64,000 nucleotides of DNA from positions 124,001 through 188,000 of the forward strand of contig NZ_JAVJSQ010000015.1 in the NCBI RefSeq assembly GCF_040219335.1, in the 5' to 3' direction. Shown piece by piece: positions 55,888 to 62,946 of the stretch. The stretch's first letter is position 1. Each line of letters begins with the position of its first letter. The notes beneath the pieces were generated by a model. That model was not told the origin of the DNA, did not search any database, and saw only the letters and a list, made by a program, of their open reading frames with translations. The DNA is from Gimesia sp. (GTDB taxonomy: Bacteria > Planctomycetota > Planctomycetia > Planctomycetales > Planctomycetaceae). The position numbers and the translations under genes were made by a program.

Positions 55888-57108
55888 ATGCTTAAATTTA
55901 ATCCATTCCAGCCGGGGCAGATCGTCAGCCCATCAATGTTCGCAGGCCGCCTTGAGGAGCTTCTTGCGCTTGAAAAGGCGCTCTTCCAAACCAAGAACGG
56001 AAACCCATCTCATTTCCTGATTCATGGTGAACGAGGCATCGGGAAGTCGTCCCTGCTACTGTATCTCGACTATCTCGCAAGAGGTGCTTTTGAATCGTTA
56101 AACAAAGAGACATATAGCTTCGTCACCGCAACCATAGAACTTGAGATCGGTAACACTTACGAAGACATCGTTAGGAAAACAGGCGCTGAACTTTCTCGTT
56201 CACTCAAACGCCACGAAACGTTCAAGACGTTGCTTAAGAAAGGCTGGGATTTCCTCACTCGATGGGAAGTATTCGGTGTCAAGTATGACAGGTCGGATGA
56301 CTTGACACGCTCGCAACTCTTCGAGGAACTTTGCGACTCTGTTTTGGAGACATCAAATCGTCTGAAGGATCAATGTGATGGTGTCCTGCTGCTGATTGAT
56401 GAATGTGACAAACCATCCGCCGATGCCCATTTAGGTGAGTTCGCCAAGATATTCACTGAGCGACTGTCTCGCCTCGGAGCAACGAATGTCATTTTGGGAC
56501 TCTCTGGCATATCCAATGTGCTGGATAAAATGCGAAAGAGTCATGAATCCTCGTTACGGGTATTTCAGCAATTCGAGCTTGAGCCTCTGCCGATTGAGGA
56601 AGCCAGAACGATTCTTGAAAATGGTATCAGGGAGGCAAACAGTCGAAACAAAGATTCAATCGAGATTGATGATGACGTAGTAGATTGGATTGCTGGGCGT
56701 GGATCACAAGGATACCCGCATTTCATCCAAGAATACGCATACGCAGCATTTGACGCTGATACGGACAACCACATTACTATCGGCGATCTAAACGAAGGGG
56801 TCTATCGAGAAAATGGAGCGTTGGCTCAGCTTGGTAAGAAATATTTCGAGAACATGTACCTCGACCAAATCGGTTCTGACGACTATCGGAAGGTACTTCA
56901 GGTCATGTCCGAATACATGGATAACTTCGTAACAAAAGCAACCCTGCGAGAAGAAACGGGACTTAAGAATTACACGCTATCGAATGCGATCTCAGCACTC
57001 ACAAAGCGGAACATCGTGGTCGCAAAGAAAGGCCAAAAAGGAGAATATCGCCTTCCATCGAAATCATTTGCTATTTGGATCAAGACATACGCATCTAAAG
57101 GTGAATAG
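55888..57108 (+). CDS. AAA/STAND-type ATPase of a putative defence pair
   Basis: 406 residues; GGAGGTAGCC precedes ATG 55888. NPFQPGQIVSPSMFAGR..EL opens the family; Walker A HGERGIGKSSLL (about 47-58), Walker B VLLLIDECDKP (about 168-178), sensor-like NVILGLSGI, arginine region and a C-terminal winged helix (TKATLREETGLKNYTLSNAISAL..RNIV). Orc1/STAND-like ATPases of this type sense invaders or regulate membrane effectors. The neighbour 190 bases downstream is a membrane HEPN-like protein. Confidence 0.82.
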   Translation: MLKFNPFQPGQIVSPSMFAGRLEELLALEKALFQTKNGNPSHFLIHGERGIGKSSLLLYLDYLARGAFESLNKETYSFVTATIELEIGNTYEDIVRKTGAELSRSLKRHETFKTLLKKGWDFLTRWEVFGVKYDRSDDLTRSQLFEELCDSVLETSNRLKDQCDGVLLLIDECDKPSADAHLGEFAKIFTERLSRLGATNVILGLSGISNVLDKMRKSHESSLRVFQQFELEPLPIEEARTILENGIREANSRNKDSIEIDDDVVDWIAGRGSQGYPHFIQEYAYAAFDADTDNHITIGDLNEGVYRENGALAQLGKKYFENMYLDQIGSDDYRKVLQVMSEYMDNFVTKATLREETGLKNYTLSNAISALTKRNIVVAKKGQKGEYRLPSKSFAIWIKTYASKGE

Positions 57109-57297
57109 CCGTGGTGATTTCTGTTGCTTTTACAGACAATATGAAATCAGGAAGCGGGATGTTCTCAAGCCCGGTGAATCGAGGAAGAGTGGAAAAGCTT
57201 GTCATGACGAAAAGGATAAGATGATGTGACAGACAGGCTCGGGTCTCGGGATTCAGCGTCGTTGCATCATCGAGTGAAAGTGGAGGCGCAGCAAGCA

Positions 57298-57990
57298 ATG
57301 ATTGAATGGTGCAAGAACGTTTGGCGAATCGCATGGCAAAGAGGACTTATCGTCCTTGTTTGCTTTTCCTTGATTTTGTCTCGCTTGATATGGCCCGATT
57401 TGTCAATCGATTGGATTACGATCACGCTTGTCGCAATAGCAACAGTTGCGATCTTGCTGCCGAGTTATAACACGCTCTGGCCGCAAGTGTCCCAAGTACT
57501 TCCGTATGTGAAGAAATTCAAGGTGGCAGGCGTAGAGGTTGAGCTTTCCGAGGAAATCAAGAAGCTTTCGAAGGAAGTTGAAAACGCTAAGGAGTCACTA
57601 ACCGAGAAGCAGAGGATGTTCTCAACTTCGGATGTCTATGAGCAATCGCAGTCCGAGGTCTTGGAGGTGTTAAAGACTGATCCCCGAGCAGCATTGATGG
57701 TATTGTCGGCGAGAATTGAACAGATGGTAATGATCCGACTAGCACAGAATGGTCTCCGAGCCAAAGGGCACGAAATCCCCATGTCCCGTGCAATGGCACT
57801 GGGTGTAGAAAAAGGCGTATTCCCGAAAGAGGTCATGGAGCCATTCCGTGAATTTTGGGAACTGCGAAATCGTATCGCTCATGGAAAGGCATTTGAAGTT
57901 GAGTCAAACGTCGTGCAATCACTTGTATCTATCGGGCTCGAAGTTTTAAAGCTTGTTTCTCTGGAGGAAGAAAATGGAACAGGCAACTAG
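57298..57990 (+). CDS. Two-helix membrane protein with HEPN-like domain
   Basis: From ATG 57298, with GGAGG eight to twelve bases upstream, 230 residues; a GTG at 57226 would add 24 polar residues. Two transmembrane helices (LIVLVCFSLILSRL and ITITLVAIATVAILL) are followed by a coiled coil and a helical domain ending FWELRNRIAHGKAF, whose R-x4-H motif is the HEPN RNase signature, in a DUF4145-like context. HEPN domains cut RNA during defence or toxin action. It is a candidate effector for the AAA ATPase upstream. Confidence 0.75.
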   Translation: MIEWCKNVWRIAWQRGLIVLVCFSLILSRLIWPDLSIDWITITLVAIATVAILLPSYNTLWPQVSQVLPYVKKFKVAGVEVELSEEIKKLSKEVENAKESLTEKQRMFSTSDVYEQSQSEVLEVLKTDPRAALMVLSARIEQMVMIRLAQNGLRAKGHEIPMSRAMALGVEKGVFPKEVMEPFREFWELRNRIAHGKAFEVESNVVQSLVSIGLEVLKLVSLEEENGTGN

Positions 57991-58138
57991 AAACTACCCA
58001 ACTATCGAAATCACCCTGAGCGAAGGGCAAGACAAAGGTAAACGGTTCTTGGAAATCTATATGCTTGGAGAGAAAACACCAAAGTTGTGCTTTGCTCCCA
58101 CCGGGAAAGCTCATGTTTCACTTCGACGCTCATCCTAA
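57974..58138 (+). CDS. 54-residue hypothetical protein
   Basis: ATG 57974 follows GGAGGAAGAAA inside the end of the HEPN-like gene and overlaps it by 17 bases. Product MEQATRNYPTIEITLSEGQ.. ends LRRSS; beta-rich, soluble. Tight overlap and ideal ribosome site argue that it is real and part of the AAA-HEPN unit. No family recognised. Confidence 0.55.
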   Translation: MEQATRNYPTIEITLSEGQDKGKRFLEIYMLGEKTPKLCFAPTGKAHVSLRRSS

Positions 58139-58140
58139 TT

Positions 58141-58238
58141 CAATGAAGGAGTCACAGAATGAAAACGGACCCAATATCGAAAACCAAGGATGATTACGCC
58201 GACATCATCAATCATATCAGTCTCCCTGAATCGCCAGT
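58141..58238 (+). repeat. Direct repeat, copy 1 of 2 (other at about 62785-62885)
   Basis: About 100 bases, same orientation, nearly identical by eye. The two copies bracket 4.6 kb with the acetyltransferase fragment, GIY-YIG fusion, DUF5677 gene and an unknown gene. Recombination between copies could delete this block. Confidence 0.8.
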
Positions 58239-58359
58239 AGGAATCGACGCACAATTTACACACGCAATCATCATTGCGTACCTCCAGCAGATTTCAGGGC
58301 GGCTTGCCGACATCGAAACTCAGTTAAAAGAGATACAATCGTCAGACGGAGGCGCATGA
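58159..58359 (+). CDS. 66-residue coiled-coil protein, full copy of a duplicated ORF
   Basis: AAGGAGTCACAGA precedes ATG 58159. The first part MKTDPISKTKDDYADIINH is repeated at 62802; the rest (FTHAIIIAYLQQISGRLADIETQL) forms an amphipathic helix. It continues the run after the HEPN-like gene. No family recognised. Confidence 0.55.
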   Translation: MKTDPISKTKDDYADIINHISLPESPVGIDAQFTHAIIIAYLQQISGRLADIETQLKEIQSSDGGA

Positions 58360-58493
58360 CGGAAAACGTCTATTCTGGTCATATTCGAGAGAGAAAAGAC
58401 CAAGCAGGAAGCCACACACACATTAGCGAATTACCAACGGTTATACCGAGTTCCTCGATTCGAGTATGTTCCTGACGAGGAGGACAGTGAAAC

Positions 58494-58646
58494 ATGACAT
58501 CTGAAAAACAGAAGATGCTGGCGGGAGAACTCTACGATGCCCTCGATCCCGAACTTGTACAAGCCAGAGAACGAGCAAGAGACCTCTGTCAAGACCTGAA
58601 TGCCAACCAAACTCGTTTATCTCTTTGGAGCGATGGCAATGGGTGA
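58494..58646 (+). pseudogene. Maltose O-acetyltransferase N-terminal fragment
   Basis: 50 codons from ATG 58494. EKQKMLAGELYDALDPELVQ and ARERARDLC.DLN are the Maa/hexapeptide-transferase N-terminal domain. The frame ends soon after in TGA with none of the left-handed helix repeats that make the active site. A deletion relic. Confidence 0.75.
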
Positions 58647-58839
58647 CGGTACTTGTTTGTAGTGTCCGGCTCCAGCAAGCCCATCAGGTTGCTCTTGCGA
58701 GGGAGCCTCGAACAACACTTCCAATCCCGATTTTGCCAAGATCAAGACGATCTGAATCCCAACATATTTGGATCGTCACGTTGAGATGCGTCCTCTCATG
58801 GGCACAGAATGGGCATGTCTCTTACATTTTCTTTCGTTC

Positions 58840-59130
58840 CTACTTCAGCGAATCTGCCAACTTCGTCGGCAACTCTTTAAGTGTCTCGCAGAACAATATC
58901 CTCACTTCGGTTTCTGCCTCAATCTTCTCATCGGCTTCTTTGATCGCTGGAAAGTCCCTGAACAGATCGAGGGCCTCGACATCCTTCCGTTTGATCGGGT
59001 GGCAAATCCACGAGCGGCCTTTATCGTCCTCCATGGCGAATGAATCGTCTTCGGTCAAGCCGAGATGAGAGTTGGCCCCGAAGAAACACTTGTAATAAAC
59101 GCCGAGTGAACCGGCATCGTCCGCTGGCAT
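58840..59130 (-). CDS. 96-residue hypothetical protein
   Basis: GAAGTGAGGTGACGAC precedes ATG 59130. GVYYKCFFGANSHLGL, a short acidic turn and a helical C-terminus with AIKEADEKIEAE. It follows the GIY-YIG fusion gene on the same strand with a 53-base spacer and may be a small partner. No family recognised. Confidence 0.55.
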   Translation of the reverse strand: MPADDAGSLGVYYKCFFGANSHLGLTEDDSFAMEDDKGRSWICHPIKRKDVEALDLFRDFPAIKEADEKIEAETEVRILFCETLKELPTKLADSLK

Positions 59131-59183
59131 GTCGTCACCTCACTTCTCCCAGCCACCTTTTCAATGAAATTTATCTTACAGGT

Positions 59184-60650
59184 TTATCGTTGAAACAGAG
59201 GCACACACTTTTCGTTAAACTCTTCGCCAGTAAATGGTGTCTTGTATAATTCGTTGACTTGCCACAATCCGCTTTCACGGATCTTCTGCTTTGGCGAATG
59301 TGATCCAAGCCAGTCACTCGATGTAGGGCACACTTCACAACGTGAGACAGTTGAAATGATCCTTGCTTCCAGCCACAGCCTTTGCTCTTTTGTAGGGACT
59401 TCAAAGACGACGAATCGAAAGTTCGACTGCATGTAGTCAGTCACAAGTTCTTCGACTTTTTTCTGCTTGTCAAAGTCGATTTGGTCTACGTGAGCGTCTT
59501 TGGCAGCACGAGTCGTTAGATCCAGTTCCCACTGTTCGAGGAATGGGTCATTATCTCGATTCAAAAGGCAACGGCCAATGTTTTTTCGGAAAATACTACG
59601 ATCCTTGTTTGAATTCAGAAAATGTTGAGTCAGCCTAGATCGCAATTGATTGTCACCAGTATGAGTTCCGATACGAACAATTCGATTTGTTCCATGAGCC
59701 TGTTCACCATTCTCAAACAGGAGATAGATTCCGTTCTTGGGAATTTCATCCATTGAGAAATCGAAATCAAACACCGGTAAATCATTGAGTAGCTGGTGCA
59801 ATTTATGGCAAATCCCCGAACCACTGTCATTATTGACTTCCGATAAAGATTTCGGTGCCGGTGATGGAGACGTTTTCTTTGGCTTGTCGCTCATTTCAGA
59901 ATCCATTTTTCTAACCTCGAATCCAAGTTGTTCCAACCAGAATTGGACTGTAGATGCACCTCCCGAAAAGTCACTTGATTTCAGTGGCCCTTGACCGGGA
60001 TTCTCGTATCCGAAGGCCACTCCCACAATGGCTTTTGAATCGTAAGGTTTACCTTTGTGGATGAGCATGTAACTCTTGGCTTTCCTAAATCCGTAATGCT
60101 CAAGAAAGTGATCCCGCCCTAATCGTTCATATTCTTCGATTGCTCGAATGACGGATTTTCGTGTCTGGATCATTGAAGATGTCTTTCCAGTCCTAAATGG
60201 AATGTCTTCGGTGATTGCTTTCTTAATCGCCTGCATCGCCTTGCCAATTGGAAGGCCAGCAAATGGAAAGTGAAGTCGTGCCGACGTAGAATGAAACGCA
60301 TCCTTGATTGCGGACCGATACTCCTTGCCACCAAGCCCTACTACATCAGAGAACTGGTCAAGCTGAAGACTCCGAACCTGCTCTGACAATGTAGCGTTGG
60401 TCACAGGATTGCTGGACCTCCGCTTGAAGGTCACGTTGTATGGTCCGGGAATCTCGAAATCAGGATCAATGAACCCGTGCTTAGCACTCAAGATTACCCA
60501 CGATTCGCTAAAATGTTCAGCGAACAGCTTATTGACGACAAATGGTGGACCAGTATAAGCATCTTTGGCGACAATGGAACCTGCATTCGGATCTTTGTCC
60601 CAGACTTTTTTCTGTCCGCAAGGAACGATGACCAGCAATTTTTCAATCAT
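59184..60650 (-). CDS. DUF6884 / ScoMcrA-head / GIY-YIG three-domain fusion
   Basis: 488 residues from ATG 60650. Domain 1 (about 1-140): VIVPCGQKKVW, AKDAYTGPPF and ILSAKHGFIDPD, the DUF6884 pattern related to tRNA-guanine transglycosylase-like folds. Domain 2 (about 160-245): SVIRAIEEYERLGRDHFLEHYGF..KSYMLIHKGKPYDSKAIVGVAFGY, matching the N-terminal head of the type IV restriction enzyme ScoMcrA. Domain 3 (about 300-400): NGIYLLFENG..RIVRIGTHTG..LRSRLTQHF, a GIY-YIG nuclease core with its arginine. Together this looks like a modified-DNA-sensing nuclease. It has an Asp/Ser-rich linker between 2 and 3. Divergent from the HNH-family fragment at 60867. Confidence 0.8.
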   Translation of the reverse strand: MIEKLLVIVPCGQKKVWDKDPNAGSIVAKDAYTGPPFVVNKLFAEHFSESWVILSAKHGFIDPDFEIPGPYNVTFKRRSSNPVTNATLSEQVRSLQLDQFSDVVGLGGKEYRSAIKDAFHSTSARLHFPFAGLPIGKAMQAIKKAITEDIPFRTGKTSSMIQTRKSVIRAIEEYERLGRDHFLEHYGFRKAKSYMLIHKGKPYDSKAIVGVAFGYENPGQGPLKSSDFSGGASTVQFWLEQLGFEVRKMDSEMSDKPKKTSPSPAPKSLSEVNNDSGSGICHKLHQLLNDLPVFDFDFSMDEIPKNGIYLLFENGEQAHGTNRIVRIGTHTGDNQLRSRLTQHFLNSNKDRSIFRKNIGRCLLNRDNDPFLEQWELDLTTRAAKDAHVDQIDFDKQKKVEELVTDYMQSNFRFVVFEVPTKEQRLWLEARIISTVSRCEVCPTSSDWLGSHSPKQKIRESGLWQVNELYKTPFTGEEFNEKCVPLFQR

Positions 60651-60866
60651 GGCGTTTAATGTCAACTTCAATTGCCCTTTACTACAACATCACCGCAGTA
60701 GTTCTTCAGTCTCGTGAATGATGATTCCATTATTGCTTTCATTAGATTCTACTAAATCGAATGAGGTGCTGGTAGAATGATGCTTTCAGATGATTGCAGG
60801 AATGGCAAATCAAACCGGGAGATACCGAACCCTTCGAGAACGATCTGGGGTGAGCACAGCAGCAAC

Positions 60867-60977
60867 ATGATAACTTTCACCGAGGTCCAACCAACTCTGG
60901 AGAACTATTGGCGATCAATCATCCTGTTTGGTCGTAACGTAAAGACAGCAGCGAAAATGAACCTCGGCTACGAATAG
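60867..60977 (+). pseudogene. N-terminal fragment of a HNH-family endonuclease-like gene
   Basis: 36 residues: PTLENYWRSIILFGRNV is the conserved opening of a family of HNH-type endonuclease proteins, which normally continue with SYKFALAK. Here KTAAKMNLGYE and a stop follow. No nuclease domain remains. A longer frame from 60777 exists but its extra residues do not belong to the family. Confidence 0.55.
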
Positions 60978-61018
60978 CGTGTCTTAGGGAGAATGGAATC
61001 GAGACGGAAGGAGCGTTA

Positions 61019-61948
61019 ATGTATTTTCGTGATTTAGTTGAATCAGAAGAAGAGTGGCAGAAATACGAGAAACTTCTCTCGGACCTTGCTGGCTTTGTTC
61101 GTGACTGCGTGCAGTTTCTCATCGACGCATCCGCTGTTGCTCAAATCGCATCCGCTCAGGATCGTTGCTATTCCCATGCCACGGTGTTAATGCTCACCCG
61201 ACATGTCATTGAGTCGGTAGATGGAGTGTCAGTTTTGGTTGAACGTGGTTGTGCCGAGAACTGCGGCCCTCTGCTCCGAAGTGCATTCGAGGCACAACTC
61301 GGCTTGCTTTACATCCTAGATACCGACAGCAAACGCCGGGCGCTTTCCTATCAAGTGGCCCATGCTCATCGAAAGATCAAGGCATATCGAAAGTGCGATC
61401 CAGATGATCTCTTGGGAAAGCAGCTTCGTGCGGAACTCAAAGACGATCCAATGACTAAAGTATTCAACCAAGTTCCGGGTGACTTGCAGGCGATGATCGC
61501 CAACTTGGAAAGCATGTTTAAGAAGCCTGAGTACGCCCCTATAGAAGCGGAATGGCAGGCATCACGCAAGAACAAAGACCCGGAGTGGTTTGCTCTCTTC
61601 GGCGGTCCTCGTGATGTCCGATCACTGGCAATCCAACTAAAGCTCGGAGCCGTTTATGAAGGACTCTATCGAAGTTGGTCGGACGTAATTCATGCGGGAA
61701 GCGGATTCAACCATGTTGGACCATCTGACCAACCCGGGACAATCATGATTCGGCCCATTCGACATCCAGACGGCCTTGAGTTAGCTTGCACTTTCGCTGC
61801 TGAGTTCTGCCTCGATACCGCATGTGCATTGGTCCAAAAGTACGACTCGTCGCAATGGGAGCGATTCCGAGAGATCTACTCGGAAAATATCGGCCCCCAC
61901 TATGTGGAAATCAGCAAAGGAACGCTTATTGAAGCACCGTGGCGTTAA
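61019..61948 (+). CDS. DUF5677-like protein
   Basis: 309 residues; GGAAGGAGCGTTA precedes ATG 61019. All-helical; LMLTRHVIESVDGVSVLVERG..ENCGPLLRSAFEAQLGL is the DUF5677 landmark, followed by WSDVIHAGS. DUF5677 is a HEPN-like helical family of unknown function often in defence neighbourhoods. Stands alone on this strand. A 21-codon in-line frame after its stop (61983-62048) could not be judged. Confidence 0.75.
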   Translation: MYFRDLVESEEEWQKYEKLLSDLAGFVRDCVQFLIDASAVAQIASAQDRCYSHATVLMLTRHVIESVDGVSVLVERGCAENCGPLLRSAFEAQLGLLYILDTDSKRRALSYQVAHAHRKIKAYRKCDPDDLLGKQLRAELKDDPMTKVFNQVPGDLQAMIANLESMFKKPEYAPIEAEWQASRKNKDPEWFALFGGPRDVRSLAIQLKLGAVYEGLYRSWSDVIHAGSGFNHVGPSDQPGTIMIRPIRHPDGLELACTFAAEFCLDTACALVQKYDSSQWERFREIYSENIGPHYVEISKGTLIEAPWR

Positions 61949-62053
61949 TAAACCAGATAATAACTACAATCAAGTTGAGGCAATGATCGCTGATCCGAGA
62001 ACTAAGAGAACACATTCAAAGATGTTCTACAAAAAACGGGGAAAATAATATAA

Positions 62054-62081
62054 TTGACAGGTTTTGGGAGCCTGATATGGT
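62054..62081 (+). promoter_or_regulatory. Sigma-70-like promoter
   Basis: TTGACA (62054-62059), 16-base spacer, TATGGT (62076-62081). It would start transcription about 60 bases before ATG 62147. Confidence 0.5.
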
Positions 62082-62146
62082 TTTCGGCATTAAAGCAGAA
62101 TCCTTCTGCTACTTTCAATGTTCTTTGTTTAAATGGAATTAAGATT

Positions 62147-62611
62147 ATGAACCATCCTCTCCCTGAACAATCAGATATATCTGAGATTAAGTCGCTCTTG
62201 AAAGAGAATTGGGAACAAAATAATCAGATTCTACAGCAGCAAGATTTGATTATCACAACTATCAAAAACCAAACTGGATATCAGGTTGAAAGATCTGATA
62301 TCAGCTTCTACCAGCAAGTTGGCAACAAAATCAAATTCGCTTGTCATGTAGCCTGTAAATACATAACAGTTCACACTGTTATCGGATTTATTTATATTGG
62401 AATTTCAGGTGATGATTCATTTCCTGATCCTAATGAATTGGCTATAAAAGTAAGAACTGTAGTATTTGATAATTTAGATGTATTAAATTTCAATACTCGC
62501 TTGAATCTACCTGCTGATCAGGACTCAGATCAGGAAAATCATTATTTTCATTTGAAATATGGAGTACCTACAACTACAGCACCCCCAGAACCTTCTCCAA
62601 GTATGGTATGA
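62147..62611 (+). CDS. Hypothetical protein of 154 residues
   Basis: From ATG 62147, since 31 upstream codons overlap the promoter. A polar helix (SEIKSLLKENWEQNNQILQQQ) is followed by a beta-rich domain with two short hydrophobic strands (ITVHTVIGFIYIGI) and a proline-rich tail. A+T-rich codon use unlike its neighbours suggests separate acquisition. Closed by a strong terminator. No family recognised. Confidence 0.6.
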   Translation: MNHPLPEQSDISEIKSLLKENWEQNNQILQQQDLIITTIKNQTGYQVERSDISFYQQVGNKIKFACHVACKYITVHTVIGFIYIGISGDDSFPDPNELAIKVRTVVFDNLDVLNFNTRLNLPADQDSDQENHYFHLKYGVPTTTAPPEPSPSMV

Positions 62612-62633
62612 AGTTTGGTCAATATTATAAGCG

Positions 62634-62667
62634 AAACAGGGACATTTAAGAATGTCCCTGTTTTTTT
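62634..62667. terminator. Bidirectional terminator
   Basis: AAACAGGGACATT (62634-62646) and its complement (62651-62663) around TAAG, then T-rich. Serves the 62147 gene and overlaps the stop of the minus-strand fragment. Confidence 0.9.
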
Positions 62668-62858
62668 GATTGGGGGATAAACGAAGCACCTGCTTCCCCC
62701 TTTAGTTTCGCAAGTTGTGTTTCACAGAATTCAGCGATCTTTGAGTCAGTATGGCTGATTTTACTAACACATTTAAGAAAATTCCATGAAGAAGTTACAG
62801 AATGAAGACGGACCCAATATCGAAAACCAAGGATGATTACACCGACATCATCAATCAT
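62646..62858 (-). pseudogene. C-terminal gene fragment
   Basis: The frame over about 62646-62785 reads like a real protein end (FLKCVSKISHTDSKIAEFC.., ending KKQGHS) with stop at the terminator. Upstream of about 62785 it runs into the duplicated ORF, so its front has been replaced. No family recognised. Confidence 0.4.
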
Positions 62859-62894
62859 AACAGTGTCCCTGAATTCCCAGTGGGAGTTGAATGA
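62802..62894 (+). pseudogene. Truncated duplicate of the 58159 small ORF
   Basis: ATG 62802 to TGA 62892-62894, 30 codons. Nearly the same DNA as 58141-58238 over about 100 bases (62785-62885), including the leader; differences are few. The copy diverges before the amphipathic helix and ends. It lies 52 bases before the HEPN-like gene at 62947. Confidence 0.7.
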
Positions 62895-62946
62895 AAAAAA
62901 TCGTTAAGGACTGGAAAGACAGTACAGATAACTGAAAGTGAATGTC

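Noticed and set aside
58356-58475. 39-codon frame overlapping the end of the 58159 ORF by ATGA
   Set aside because: Overlap is attractive but the peptide is short and another frame in the same stretch reads equally protein-like; undecidable.
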